Part shown: piece after piece, positions 1 to 9,110 of the stretch
Layout: every line of letters starts with the position of its first letter
Position numbering within the stretch: the stretch's first letter is position 1
NCBI RefSeq assembly: GCF_000760595.1
Contig: NZ_BBNM01000012.1
Span: forward strand, 1 to 64,000
Reading direction: 5' to 3'
DNA length: 64,000 nt
From: Acinetobacter soli
Lineage (GTDB): Bacteria > Pseudomonadota > Gammaproteobacteria > Pseudomonadales > Moraxellaceae
Program-made: the position numbers and the translations under genes
Notes under the pieces: model-generated
Databases searched by the model: none
The model's input: the letters and a program-made list of their open reading frames with translations, nothing else
Told to the model about the DNA's origin: nothing

Positions 1-1227
1 AACCAAGGTCAGTTCGCTGTGGTGGCGTTGTTCGGGTACGTTGTAGTTGAGCTGTTGTTGTAGTTCTTTGGGCAGGTTGTTTTGATTGCTGTAGTGTTTG
101 CCCACAATGATCATCTGGCGCTCGTCTGCGCTGTGCTGGATCAGTTCGGGATGGCCTTCGAGCTGAAACCAGTAGCCGACCTGTGCATCGCGTACGCTTC
201 CACGGGCGCTGAATTGTTTGCTCTGTAGGTGGTGATAGGCATTGATCTGCTGGTTGAGCTGTTCCAGCTGAGGGTTGCCGGATGCGGTGGCCTGATCTTG
301 TTGTTCTAGATCAGCAATCCATGCCGGTGTGATGTGCCAGGCATCTTCCAGATTCAGGCTGGCATTGTCGTGTTGCTGACTGTGTTGCTGGGTGCTTTGC
401 ACACTGCCACTGCCTTCTTCTTGTTGTAAGGCATCGGCTTGCCAGCGCTGGGTATAGACCGATGTGGGTTGCAGGGACCGCTCGGCTTGTACCTGTGTCA
501 GGGTATCGTAGGGTTCGGTGGCACTGCTGCGTTGGTAATGTATGACTTGTCTGCTTAAGGCAGTGTAATGCTGGTTGTCGTCAATCAGACGCAGTACTTG
601 CGCCTGTATCGGCGTATTCATCGTCGGGACGGTCAGGGCTGCTTCATCGATCAGCCAGTTGATGCCTTCGCTACGCCACAGTCGGGTCAGGTAGTCGTAG
701 TCGGTTTCGTTGGCCTGCATGCTAAATGGCCGGATGTCATAGTCTCGGTTTAAGCCTGAGGTATCGAGCGTCAGGCTGGCGGCAAACAGCGGGCTTTTCG
801 TTTGCCATTCTCTAAACAGCAGCTCACTGATCTCGCGCACGCTTTTGTTCATAAACACGCGGCTGTTGCGGCGTTTGTGCCACAGTGCGGTCGGGTCTTG
901 CAGGGTCAGGGTATAACTGGTCAGTGCACCATCGCTTTGTGCTTGTTTGGCAGCGGTGATGATCCACTGGTGCGATACAGCTGGCCGGTATCGGTGCACC
1001 TGATCGACGGCAACCTGACAGCCGATAAATTGTTTGAGGGAAATCTGTGCGTGCGTGCTGAAGCACAGCAGCTCGGCAGTACTGCCCTGATTGATCTGCT
1101 GCTGTCCCTGTATACGTTGTAAATACACCTGACTGTTCAGGGCGGGATCTGAGAAGGTCACATGCAAGGCGCGTTGCTGTGCGCCTAATCCCAAGCGTTC
1201 TAATACGCCAAATAAATTAATCGACAT
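1..1227 (-). CDS. vgrG: Type VI secretion tip protein VgrG, 5' part (runs off the window)
   Basis: VgrG is the trimeric spike at the tip of the type VI secretion tube and carries or precedes effectors. Translating the minus strand from the ATG at 1227 gives an unbroken frame to base 1. It begins MSINLFGVLERLGLG, contains VFMNKSVREISELLF and DYDYLTRLWRSEGINWLID, the gp27-like first domain of Acinetobacter VgrG proteins, and reaches about residue 400 near VGYWFQLEGHPELIQHSADE. The gp5-like OB fold, beta-helix spike and any C-terminal effector domain lie outside the window to the left. The stretch is visibly richer in G+C than its neighbours, common for vgrG. No strong ribosome site precedes the start. 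No other T6SS gene is in view, so this is probably an orphan vgrG-effector locus. Confidence 0.92.
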   Translation of the reverse strand, partial: MSINLFGVLERLGLGAQQRALHVTFSDPALNSQVYLQRIQGQQQINQGSTAELLCFSTHAQISLKQFIGCQVAVDQVHRYRPAVSHQWIITAAKQAQSDGALTSYTLTLQDPTALWHKRRNSRVFMNKSVREISELLFREWQTKSPLFAASLTLDTSGLNRDYDIRPFSMQANETDYDYLTRLWRSEGINWLIDEAALTVPTMNTPIQAQVLRLIDDNQHYTALSRQVIHYQRSSATEPYDTLTQVQAERSLQPTSVYTQRWQADALQQEEGSGSVQSTQQHSQQHDNASLNLEDAWHITPAWIADLEQQDQATASGNPQLEQLNQQINAYHHLQSKQFSARGSVRDAQVGYWFQLEGHPELIQHSADERQMIIVGKHYSNQNNLPKELQQQLNYNVPEQRHHSELTLV

Positions 1228-1354
1228 TGTTATTATCAGTAAAACTCATACTTATGTTGAATTTTACGCAGATTTAATGTGATTTTCTATACAGATTTGT
1301 ATATCTATTTAATTCACTCAATATTCGGTTTATTCTAAACTTTAAAACCCAGAA

Positions 1355-2188
1355 TCAAGCGACATACATGCTTTCCCAGAAATCATGCCAGATATCCAGA
1401 AATTCATGGGTTATAGCGCTTAGTCCATCCGTGCGTGATGTATCTAGCGCTTGTGTTAATAACATCCAAATATCATCTTCATGATTATCGTCATTTGCAA
1501 GACTATGACCACAGCCCACTACCCCATGACACTCATAGTAACCAGATGAAAATTTCGGATCAAATTTCGCCACATTAATAGAAAGCGCTTCACTATAAAC
1601 AATGACCTGCTGTTCGGTAATCGCTAAGATTAGTAATAAGGCTTGATAATCATGAAAATGTGACGAGATATAATCGCTTACTCGATGTGCCTGTGAAACA
1701 GTCTGCGTAAGGTCATTTATATCTAAAGACAATGCTTCTAGAAGCTGTAAAAAATAGGTAAGGTGTGCTTTGCTAGGCGAACTCAATGCCAAATCTAGTG
1801 TATTAAATCCTAATTCATCAATCAGGTTTAAGGACAATAAATAACGAGCATAAACTTTTGCTTTCACTCGCATATCAGTTTTAATATTTTGGTTTTTTTC
1901 CAAAGTATGCGCATCAAAAATGAGCATACTCAGCGCATCTGTAAATATTTTTACGATTGCAACAAAGTAGTTTAAATGAATTGTTTTTAAATGATGAAGG
2001 CTAAGCGTAGAACTTTGCAGCTGATTTAATATGGGATGTTGGAATAATGCATGCTGTTCAACGCTTTGTTTAAGCAATTGAATCTGTGCTTGATGAAGGT
2101 TCCATTGATCTAATGTTAGGGAGTTTTTGACGAAATTTAATGCTTCAGTGCGTGCATTTTCTGATTGGGTGAATGAGAACTTGTTCAT
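1355..2188 (-). CDS. Hypothetical protein, possible heme-oxygenase-fold (TENA/HDO-like) enzyme
   Basis: A 277-residue soluble protein with no signal peptide. The first half is helical, with the pattern HLKTIHLNYFVAIVKIFTDA; the second half has acidic and histidine positions (TEQQVIVYSEALS, then CGHSLANDDNHEDDIW). This arrangement of E, H, D and H on helices recalls iron-containing redox enzymes of the heme-oxygenase/TENA fold, but that assignment rests on pattern only and no exact family is recognised. The frame could open at a TTG at 2194; the ATG at 2188 is preferred. It lies alone between vgrG and a divergent tetR, so context gives no substrate. Confidence 0.6.
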   Translation of the reverse strand: MNKFSFTQSENARTEALNFVKNSLTLDQWNLHQAQIQLLKQSVEQHALFQHPILNQLQSSTLSLHHLKTIHLNYFVAIVKIFTDALSMLIFDAHTLEKNQNIKTDMRVKAKVYARYLLSLNLIDELGFNTLDLALSSPSKAHLTYFLQLLEALSLDINDLTQTVSQAHRVSDYISSHFHDYQALLLILAITEQQVIVYSEALSINVAKFDPKFSSGYYECHGVVGCGHSLANDDNHEDDIWMLLTQALDTSRTDGLSAITHEFLDIWHDFWESMYVA

Positions 2189-2523
2189 CGTCAACTGTCT
2201 ATTCTGTACACAGAAACACCTGTGTGTTAAAGATATTTTGAAACATTAATCTACATAAATATAACATTTATTCAAAGTTTATTTATGAAACTTTATATTA
2301 ATTTTACAGATCAATTGTTCTTCGATCAGTACAAAATCTTATTAAACTTTGCCAAAAGTCCTACTTATAAATACTATTTGATTCTGTTAGACTTTATTCA
2401 GATTTTACTATGCTCTTTCAAGTGTAGACTTAAACGGATTTTTCATCATTTCATTTCCCATGAAAAAAACCTCGAAATTGCATTTTTTGAGTACATACAT
2501 GTCTTTGGCAGGAACCTCTAAAC

Positions 2524-3090
2524 ATGTCGAAAAAAGATGACATTATTAATACCGCCTTGCGTCTTTTTAATTCCCATAGCTATAACTCAGTCGGGATTGA
2601 TCGGATCATTCTTGAGTCTGGTGTTGCAAAAATGACTTTCTACAAATACTTTCCTTCTAAGGCAAAGTTAATTGAAGAATGTTTGAATCAACGTAATCAA
2701 AATTTGCAAGCTTCTCTGAATGCAACGATCAATGGTTGTGATGATAACGATCCTCTAAGTAAAATCAGAGCAATCTATCTCTGGTATTCGGCATGGTTCG
2801 AAACCGAAGATTTTAATGGCTGTATGTTTCAAAAAGCTGTGGAGGAGATTTTTAAGATCTATCCTTCTACGATCAAACCTGCAACTGAGTACAAAGAATG
2901 GCTGACTGAACTCATCACGACCCTACTCACTGAGCTGGACATACAAAACCCAGGACAACTCGCGAATCTACTCATCAATATTTTAGATGGCATGACCATG
3001 CAAGCCTTAATTGAGCGCAATTCGGTTAAAATTGAGGAATACTGGTCACGCGTACAGCGATTGATTAAATTTGAGCAAACCTGCGCTTAA
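2524..3090 (+). CDS. TetR/AcrR family transcriptional regulator
   Basis: A 188-residue one-component repressor. Residues 1-50 form the TetR helix-turn-helix (DIINTALRLFNSHSYNSVGIDRI... VAKMTFYKYFPSKAKLIEECL); the rest is the variable helical ligand domain. The start is supported by AGGAA 9 bases upstream. No enzyme gene is adjacent in the same direction. A near-perfect 6-2-6 palindrome of TetR-operator type (ACAGAC-TT-GTCTGT, 3225-3238) lies about 135 bp past its stop, within a promoter directed away from it. This may be its target, by inference only. The ligand is unknown. Confidence 0.85.
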   Translation: MSKKDDIINTALRLFNSHSYNSVGIDRIILESGVAKMTFYKYFPSKAKLIEECLNQRNQNLQASLNATINGCDDNDPLSKIRAIYLWYSAWFETEDFNGCMFQKAVEEIFKIYPSTIKPATEYKEWLTELITTLLTELDIQNPGQLANLLINILDGMTMQALIERNSVKIEEYWSRVQRLIKFEQTCA

Positions 3091-3186
3091 AAAATTTAGC
3101 GTGAGTATTATTCTTTTTATATCTCACGCCTGCGTCTGAAGTTTCCCAATTAACCACCAAAATAATCATTAGCAGCCAACCGATTT

Positions 3187-3206
3187 GTGTAAATTTAAAT
3201 TTACAC
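3187..3206. promoter_or_regulatory. Perfect 20-bp palindrome (putative operator)
   Basis: GTGTAAATTTAAATTTACAC reads identically on both strands. Its right arm covers the -35 element of the promoter at 3200-3227. The size and symmetry suit a dimeric regulator; which one is not known. Confidence 0.55.
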
Positions 3207-3227
3207 TTATTATTATTCTTTTATACA
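3200..3227 (+). promoter_or_regulatory. Putative sigma70 promoter overlapped by two palindromes
   Basis: TTTACA (3200-3205), a 16-base spacer and TATACA (3222-3227) form a plausible promoter pointing right. One palindrome (3187-3206) covers the -35; another, ACAGAC-TT-GTCTGT (3225-3238), covers the end of the -10 and the expected start site. Such an arrangement predicts repression. Confidence 0.5.
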
Positions 3228-3233
3228 GACTTG

Positions 3234-3316
3234 TCTGTTTTTTGTATTGTAACGTAAAAATAAGTCTGGATGTTGAATTTTACTCATTGTTTTGATGAAT
3301 AAAATTCAGTTTTTTA
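3234..3316 (+). ncRNA. Putative small RNA or attenuated leader of about 80 nt
   Basis: Starting a few bases after the -10 at 3222-3227, the + strand runs into a hairpin with arms TGAATTTTA (3274-3282) and TAAAATTCA (3300-3308) followed by GTTTTTTATAAG, the form of an intrinsic terminator. No ORF fits inside. Either a free-standing RNA or a terminated leader upstream of the arsR gene at 3424 would fit. The stem is AT-rich, so confidence is limited. Confidence 0.4.
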
Positions 3317-3423
3317 TAAGATTTATTCATATTATCAATTCTTACACGCTATTTAACCAGAAATATATCTATCATACTTTGCTTTCATTTATAATGTTTC
3401 TCAGAAAAAATGTGGGTGATTGA

Positions 3424-3732
3424 ATGAACCAAAGACTCCAAATTGAAACCATGCGAGATGCTGCCGATGATGTCGTGACAATTTTGAAGTCTCTTGCAAA
3501 TACAGATCGGCTCCTGATTTTATGCCATTTGGCAAATTCAGAACTCAACGTGTCTCAAATTGAAGAATGCACCAATATTTTACAGCCTACGCTTTCGCAG
3601 CAATTAATGATGCTGCGTAAGAGCGGTACGGTGAACACTAGACGCGATGGTAAACAAATTTTTTATTCAATTAAGGATGAAAAAATGATCAATTTACTAT
3701 CTACGTTGTATCAACTTTACTGTCCTAAATAA
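3424..3732 (+). CDS. ArsR/SmtB family regulator, BigR/SqrR-like
   Basis: A 102-residue winged-helix regulator. The core LSQQLMMLRKSGTVNTRRDGKQIFY matches the recognition helix and wing of the BigR/YgaV/SqrR branch. Cysteines lie at 34 (LLILCHL), 49 and 100 (LYQLYCPK); the first and last occupy the places where that branch forms a sulfane-sulfur-sensing disulfide or polysulfide bridge. Metal-binding motifs of ArsR or CzrA type (CxCxxC) are absent. A -10 TATAAT lies at 3390-3395. Persulfide enzymes are not adjacent; the next gene is sstT, 146 bp on. The sensing role is inferred from cysteine placement. Confidence 0.85.
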   Translation: MNQRLQIETMRDAADDVVTILKSLANTDRLLILCHLANSELNVSQIEECTNILQPTLSQQLMMLRKSGTVNTRRDGKQIFYSIKDEKMINLLSTLYQLYCPK

Positions 3733-3878
3733 GTATTTTTTCTTTTAAATCGCTTAAAAAATATCATAACGCCTGAAAACCCATCATTTTTTTAAAAAAC
3801 ATTTAGGATTTTTTTTAGTTATGTATAAAATAGCAGCCTTATTTTCTTCTGGCCGATAAAGCTTGTAGGCTGCGCTTT

Positions 3879-5078
3879 ATGTTTTCTAAATTTTTTCGCT
3901 TGAGTCTTGTGACCAAGATTTTTATTGCCATAATCTTGGGATTCCTTGTTGCGTTTCTATTTCCAGACGTTACGCCTTATTTGAGCATATTTGGTGAAAT
4001 TTTCATCAAGGCTTTGAAAGCTGTAGCACCTATCTTGGTATTTATTTTAGTAATTTCTTCAATTACCAATTTCGAGACTGGGCAGAGTGCTAAGAACATC
4101 AAACCAATTATTGCACTTTATGTGATAAGTATGTTGTTGGCTGCTTTTTCAGCAGTGATTGCCGATTTGCTTTTCCCGACTACTTTGGTGCTAGCTTCAC
4201 ATGGTGATCAAGCATTTCAGCCACCGGGTAGTTTATCAGATGTCTTAAAAAACCTAATGCTTAGCTTTGTTGCTAACCCAGTAGTTGCTTTGAGTGAAGC
4301 TAACTTTATTGGTATTTTAGCTTGGGCAATTATTTTGGGTACAGCGTTTCGTCATAGTAGTCAAACCACCAAAACATTTTTACAAGATTCTGCCGACGCG
4401 ATTGGTAAAGTGATTCATTTGGTCATTAGCTTTGCACCACTGGGTATTTTTGGTCTTGTTGCAGTGACTTTTGCCAACTCAGGTATGGAAACACTAAAAA
4501 GCTACTCGCATTTATTGGCTGTTTTACTCGGAGCGATGTTCTTTGTCGCACTGGTAGTGAATCCTTTCCTTGTGGCATGTGTCACCAAGCGCAATCCGTA
4601 TCCATTGGTCTTTAAATGCTTACGCGAAAGTGGAATTACTGCTTTTTTCACAAGAAGCTCAGCCGCAAATATTCCGGTCAATTTGGATCTTGCACGACGC
4701 TGTGGTGTCGATGAGTCGACGACCAACGTCGTTATTCCTCTTGGTTCTACAATTAACATGTGTGGTGCAGCAATTACCATTACGGTACTCACACTTGCAA
4801 CAGTGAATACTTTAGGTATTCATGTTGATATTTGGACCATGATGATTTTATGCGTTGTAGCGAGTGTTTCAGCATGTGGTGCGTCGGGTGTGGCAGGTGG
4901 TTCCCTACTGTTAGTACCAGTCGCATGTAGCTTATTTGGTATATCTTCAGATATTGCAATGCAAGTCGTTGCAATCGGTATGGTTATTAGCGTACTTCAA
5001 GATTCAACTGAAACGGCCCTAAATTCATCTACAGATGTGTTGTTTGTTATTGCAGTTGATCAGGCTTCAAAATCATAA
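3879..5078 (+). CDS. sstT: Serine/threonine:Na+ symporter SstT
   Basis: A 399-residue inner-membrane carrier of the dicarboxylate/amino acid:cation symporter family, taking up L-serine and L-threonine with sodium. It starts [21 protein letters not shown] and holds about eight hydrophobic segments plus the two re-entrant hairpins. The signature [19 protein letters not shown] and the unwound-helix motif [14 protein letters not shown] are those of SstT. Length fits the family (about 400-414). It is monocistronic or read with the DUF1275 gene that follows within 30 bp. Confidence 0.93.
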   Translation: MFSKFFRLSLVTKIFIAIILGFLVAFLFPDVTPYLSIFGEIFIKALKAVAPILVFILVISSITNFETGQSAKNIKPIIALYVISMLLAAFSAVIADLLFPTTLVLASHGDQAFQPPGSLSDVLKNLMLSFVANPVVALSEANFIGILAWAIILGTAFRHSSQTTKTFLQDSADAIGKVIHLVISFAPLGIFGLVAVTFANSGMETLKSYSHLLAVLLGAMFFVALVVNPFLVACVTKRNPYPLVFKCLRESGITAFFTRSSAANIPVNLDLARRCGVDESTTNVVIPLGSTINMCGAAITITVLTLATVNTLGIHVDIWTMMILCVVASVSACGASGVAGGSLLLVPVACSLFGISSDIAMQVVAIGMVISVLQDSTETALNSSTDVLFVIAVDQASKS

Positions 5079-5105
5079 TACATTCAAATTGTTGATTTGT
5101 ATTTG

Positions 5106-5789
5106 ATGTTTTTTATGCCACTTCAAAGTTTACCGAACTGGATTCAATGTATTGTTTTTGTGCTGGCACTTAATGCCGGCACAATTAACGTATTGGCACT
5201 TATCACAGTCATTCATCAATCTGTCTCACATATGACAGGCAATATCAGCATGCTTGCGATTGATCTCGTAAAATGGCAGCCACATACCATGCTGTATTTG
5301 TTTTTGATCGTTATTAGCTTTCTGATGGGTTCGTTTTGTAGTGGTTTTATTCTAGGTAATACCCCATTATCATTTCATCGTCGTTATGGTTTAACTTTAA
5401 ATTTAGTGGCCTTATTGTTGGTATTAACTTGGCTGACGGTCAGATACAATCCTCATCTTGGTCTGCTCTGGTCGTCGATAGCTATGGGTGTTCAAAACGC
5501 CATGATGAGTCATTATAAAGGGGCCATTATACGCACTACACATCTGTCTGGAGTACTCACTGATCTAGGTTTATCACTGGGCTACAAAGCAAAAGGCCTA
5601 CCCGCAGATAGACGTCGTGTAATCTTGCATCTTTTAATCGTACTCGGATTTTTTCTTGGTGGCGTCATTGCTACAATAGCCTATTCGCATTGGCTCATGA
5701 ATACCTTCTTGCTACCAGCACTACTTACGGTATTGCTCAGCGCAGTTTATTGGTTTTTGAGCTATGAACATTTAAAACGACACAGTTAA
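5106..5789 (+). CDS. YoaK family (DUF1275) membrane protein
   Basis: A protein of about 227 residues with six or so membrane helices. The features NAGTINVLALIT... SHMTGNISMLAIDL and MGVQNAMMSHYKGAIIRTTHLSGVLTDLG are the two conserved repeats of DUF1275 (YoaK), a family of uncharacterised inner-membrane proteins. A TTG at 5097 would add three residues; the ATG at 5106 is chosen, though neither has a clear ribosome site. It follows sstT closely and is followed 16 bp later by the DUF2058 gene, so the three may be cotranscribed. No substrate can be assigned. Confidence 0.85.
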   Translation: MFFMPLQSLPNWIQCIVFVLALNAGTINVLALITVIHQSVSHMTGNISMLAIDLVKWQPHTMLYLFLIVISFLMGSFCSGFILGNTPLSFHRRYGLTLNLVALLLVLTWLTVRYNPHLGLLWSSIAMGVQNAMMSHYKGAIIRTTHLSGVLTDLGLSLGYKAKGLPADRRRVILHLLIVLGFFLGGVIATIAYSHWLMNTFLLPALLTVLLSAVYWFLSYEHLKRHS

Positions 5790-5805
5790 ATTTTGGATTG
5801 TCATT

Positions 5806-6342
5806 ATGGTAAAAAATGCGCTTCAAGCTCAGCTTTTAAAAGCAGGTTTGGTCGATAACAAAAAAGCGAACAAACTCACCAAGCAGGCAAAGCATGAGCA
5901 TCGAACTGGTCAAAGTAATGAAGCAGAACTGAAAGCCAATATTGAACGAGCTCAGCTTGAAAAATTACAAAAAGACCAGAGTTTAAATCAAGAGAAACAG
6001 AAGGTACTTGAACAAAAAGCGTTGCTTGCTTCGATTGTACAAATGATCAAACAACATAAAATCAAAGATACATCAGGAGATGTGGCTTATCAGTTTATTG
6101 ATCAGAACAAGATTAAAAAAGTGTATGTTTCACAGCAAGTTTATAATGCATTAGTTTCTGGTTCATTGGTCATTGCAAAAGATCAAGACAGTTATGCATA
6201 CTTACCAAAACCATTGGCAGATAAAATTGATCAGAAACTGGAAGGCTTTATCTTGGTAAATCATTCACAGAAAAATGATCAGGCTACAGATGAAGAAGAT
6301 CCATATGCGGATTATGTGATTCCTGATGATTTGATGTGGTAA
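5806..6342 (+). CDS. DUF2058 (YaiL-like) cytosolic protein
   Basis: A 178-residue, very hydrophilic protein. Residues 1-85 are a lysine/glutamine-rich coiled coil (ANKLTKQAKHEHR... KLQKDQSLNQEKQKVLEQKA); residues 90-155 form a small alpha/beta domain, and it ends with the family's conserved tail DPYADYVIPDDLMW. DUF2058 proteins are widespread in gammaproteobacteria and have been suggested to be nucleoprotein- or ribosome-associated; no activity is established. It lies 16 bp behind the DUF1275 gene. Confidence 0.87.
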   Translation: MVKNALQAQLLKAGLVDNKKANKLTKQAKHEHRTGQSNEAELKANIERAQLEKLQKDQSLNQEKQKVLEQKALLASIVQMIKQHKIKDTSGDVAYQFIDQNKIKKVYVSQQVYNALVSGSLVIAKDQDSYAYLPKPLADKIDQKLEGFILVNHSQKNDQATDEEDPYADYVIPDDLMW

Positions 6343-6480
6343 GAAATTGAAGTAAATTTAACCGCATGTATTGGGCATGTATGGTTTTATTAATAAAACG
6401 TACAAAAAAAGTAGCAATACGAACATCTTAAATATCAAGCCTTTACACTATACTCTTTCACTAAGCATGGGTGTAGAGGT

Positions 6481-7731
6481 TTGAATTTTTTACAATATAT
6501 AAGAGAAATACAAAACTGGATCGGCCAATATCCATGGCTTGAGATGCTGTGTTCGATTGCTATCCTGATTTTTTTTGCCGTTTTGGCAAACTTTATAGCA
6601 AAACAAATTGTGGTTCGCGGCGTTCGAAAAGCAATTAGTAAGCTAAAGTTTATTAACCAGTCCCTTTTTGCCCAGCATAGCGTGATTAGACGCATTTCAA
6701 ATATTGTTCCCGCTATCGTGATTATGAACGGGATCAGTAGTGTTCCTCACTTGTCCAGTAAAATGATTACTTTGGTACAAATGGGCGCACAGGCATTTAT
6801 CTTTTTAACCATTGCGCTTGCGATTAGTGAATTTTTAAATATTTTCAATCTGGCTTATCAGCGTAATCCTAATTCTAAAAATAAACCCATTAAAGGCTAT
6901 TTGCAGCTGATCAAACTCATGATCTTCATTGTCTGTGCTTTAATGGTTTTGGGAACTTTCTTAAAAAAAGATGTGTTCACCTTATTGGCCGGCTTTGGTG
7001 CCATGGCAACGGTGCTCATGTTGGTTTTTCAAAATACGATTTTGTCATTGGTCGCGAGTGTACAAATCTCATCTTATGACATGGTACGTATTGGTGACTG
7101 GATTGAGATGCCTTCACTCAATGCGGATGGCGATGTCATTGATATGTCATTACATACGGTGACCGTACAAAACTTCGATAAGACCTTTACAACAATTCCT
7201 ACCAATAAGCTCATCACAGATACCTTTAAAAACTGGCGCGGTATGAGTGAATCTGGCTGTCGTCGCATTAAACGCTCTTTATTTATCGATCAAAGCAGTA
7301 TTCACTTTATGTCGGAAAAAGAACAAGACAAACTCAAAAGCTTTATTTTACTGAATCAATATCTTGATCTAAAAAAATCTGAAATTACATCATTTAATGA
7401 GCAACTGAGTAATCAATCAGTGTATAACCAGCGGCGTTTAACGAACTTAGGTACGTTTCGCGCATATATTGAATTTTATCTGAAGCAACACAGTGGAATT
7501 GCACAGAATCAATCTTTAATCGTGCGTCAGCTTCAACCGACTAGTGAAGGGATTCCACTTGAGATTTATGCGTTTACCAACACAACCGCATGGAATGCTT
7601 ATGAGGCCATTCAATCTGATATTTTTGATCACTTACTGGCTATTACACCTGAATTTGGCTTGAAAATTTATCAGGCACCTTCAGGTACCGATATGAAATC
7701 TCTTGCGCACGCTGTAAACGACGCGGTGTAA
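6481..7731 (+). CDS. Mechanosensitive ion channel family protein (MscS/YbdG-like)
   Basis: A 416-residue inner-membrane protein. There are about four to five N-terminal membrane helices (residues 20-170). The pore-lining helix ends in LLAGFGAMATVLMLVFQNTILSLVASVQI; the MscS beta domain follows (VRIGDWIEMPSLNADGDVIDMSLHTVTVQNFDKTFTTIPTNKLI) and then a long cytosolic C-terminal domain. The long insert and length match YbdG-type miniconductance channels rather than 286-residue MscS. Only a TTG opens the frame at 6481, with AGAGG so close upstream that a later in-frame ATG (6544) cannot be excluded. It probably gates in response to membrane tension during osmotic downshift. Confidence 0.88.
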   Translation: MNFLQYIREIQNWIGQYPWLEMLCSIAILIFFAVLANFIAKQIVVRGVRKAISKLKFINQSLFAQHSVIRRISNIVPAIVIMNGISSVPHLSSKMITLVQMGAQAFIFLTIALAISEFLNIFNLAYQRNPNSKNKPIKGYLQLIKLMIFIVCALMVLGTFLKKDVFTLLAGFGAMATVLMLVFQNTILSLVASVQISSYDMVRIGDWIEMPSLNADGDVIDMSLHTVTVQNFDKTFTTIPTNKLITDTFKNWRGMSESGCRRIKRSLFIDQSSIHFMSEKEQDKLKSFILLNQYLDLKKSEITSFNEQLSNQSVYNQRRLTNLGTFRAYIEFYLKQHSGIAQNQSLIVRQLQPTSEGIPLEIYAFTNTTAWNAYEAIQSDIFDHLLAITPEFGLKIYQAPSGTDMKSLAHAVNDAV

Positions 7732-7750
7732 TAGCTGTTTAATCGATGAA

Positions 7751-8911
7751 TTAAGATGGTTGTGCACCTTGCGTGGGCAACCATTTTACAAAACCAAGCC
7801 CCAATAAAACCAATAAACCAGCACATAAAAAAATCACCGGCGCAGTTAACGTCTGCCAAAAGTGACCTGCCAATAAACTACCAGAAGCCACCCCCAAGCC
7901 CCACATGGTGCTATACAGTGCTTGCCCCCGACCTTGCTGACCTGCGGTAAAATGACTAAAAACCAACCGCATTGCCAGCAAATGAAATAAACCAAAACTA
8001 AAGGCATGCATCGTCTGGGCGAGCAATTGCCCCCAAAAATGCTCGACCATATATCCAGCAAGTATCCATCGAATACTGGTCATAACAAGACACACCGATA
8101 CCAAAATGCGCATTGAATAACGCGCCAATAATGTGTGTGCACAGGCAAACATGATAATTTCTGATAACACGCCTATGGCCCACAAAGTACCAATTTGTGT
8201 GGTGCTATACCCTGCTTCTTTTAAAAAATTACTGTAAAAACTATAAAATGGCGCGTGTGAGAACAGCATAATAAATTCGATAGCAAAAAAAGCCATGACA
8301 CTAGGTCGCTTTAAAATTGGCCATAAAGGTTCTAGTTGCCGCTGGGCTGTTGGTGCCTTTGTTGGTTCTTTAATTTGAAATGACCAGATAAACGCAAGAA
8401 AGGAAATACAGAGTAGTAAAATTGGCAGCATTGAAACGGGAATAATTTCTAATAATGCCCCTATACCAAATACGCTGCTAATGAACCCGATAGATCCCCA
8501 TTTTCGAATTTTACCGTATAGTTCGGCGCGCTTGTCTCCTAGCCAAAATAAAGTAACGCCTTCGAACTGCGCCAAGATTGCATTTTGAAAAAAACTGAAA
8601 ATCAGCATGAGTAAGGCAATCGATTGAAGACTTTTTGAAATTAAAAAAATCGTAAACCAAATACATGCTTCCATCCAAGTTGCGATTCGTACCAATAACA
8701 TTCGTTTGCCCGTTTTATCTGCTACCCATCCCCAAATGAACGGTGCAAAAAAACGTGTGATGATCGCGATTGAAGATAGAATTCCAATTTCTTGATAATT
8801 GAAGCCCTGATCTTGAAGATACAAGCTCCAATACGGCATGAATGTACCCACTATGGCGTAATAGAAAAAGTAAAATCCGCCAAGTTTAGTCTGTATTGTG
8901 AGTGCTTGCAT
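7751..8911 (-). CDS. MFS transporter, HcaT/PPP-like
   Basis: A 386-residue carrier with 12 predicted membrane helices. It starts MQALTIQTKLGGFYFFYYAIVGTFMPYWSLYLQDQG, typical of the LacY-related group including 3-phenylpropionate permease HcaT, and includes FFAPFIWGWVADKTGKRMLLVR between helices 2 and 3, the MFS loop motif. The conserved block FGLFHLLAMRLVFSHF is also of this group. It converges on the MscS gene with 19 bp between the stop codons. No catabolic gene is adjacent, so the substrate is unknown; an aromatic or nucleoside-type acid is possible by family. Confidence 0.82.
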   Translation of the reverse strand: MQALTIQTKLGGFYFFYYAIVGTFMPYWSLYLQDQGFNYQEIGILSSIAIITRFFAPFIWGWVADKTGKRMLLVRIATWMEACIWFTIFLISKSLQSIALLMLIFSFFQNAILAQFEGVTLFWLGDKRAELYGKIRKWGSIGFISSVFGIGALLEIIPVSMLPILLLCISFLAFIWSFQIKEPTKAPTAQRQLEPLWPILKRPSVMAFFAIEFIMLFSHAPFYSFYSNFLKEAGYSTTQIGTLWAIGVLSEIIMFACAHTLLARYSMRILVSVCLVMTSIRWILAGYMVEHFWGQLLAQTMHAFSFGLFHLLAMRLVFSHFTAGQQGRGQALYSTMWGLGVASGSLLAGHFWQTLTAPVIFLCAGLLVLLGLGFVKWLPTQGAQPS

Positions 8912-9041
8912 GTGATTGCTTTATCTTGCGTTTTTACAAGATCAATCATAGCAAAAGTTGATATATTTGTACTGACTGAAATCAAATCCATTTGAAACAT
9001 TACTGGTATTGTTTCTCGTATCTACTCAAATCAATATCATG

Positions 9042-9075
9042 AATCTGAGCTAGAGTATTTCTAGCCCAGATTTTT
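9042..9075 (+). terminator. Rho-independent terminator with no obvious gene
   Basis: AATCTG-A-GCTAGA (9042-9054), loop GTATT, TCTAGC-C-CAGATT (9060-9072), then T's. The T-run is on the + strand, where no gene precedes it for more than 1.3 kb. On the minus strand it lies just beyond the 41-residue gene but lacks a T-run. Confidence 0.65.
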
Positions 9076-9110
9076 ATTTCATCAAAAAGTATGACGATGC
9101 TTTAATCAAC

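Noticed and set aside
2285..2521. 78-residue ORF just before tetR
   Set aside because: Composition is AT-driven (Phe, Ile, Lys, Leu), there is no ribosome site, and it overlaps the likely tetR promoter region.
6364..6390. Short direct repeat GCATGTAT twice
   Set aside because: Only eight bases, in an AT-rich spacer, with no promoter or gene logic attached.
8792..8995. Plus-strand ORF over the start of the MFS gene
   Set aside because: Shadow of the carrier gene; no ribosome site, and composition is not protein-like.
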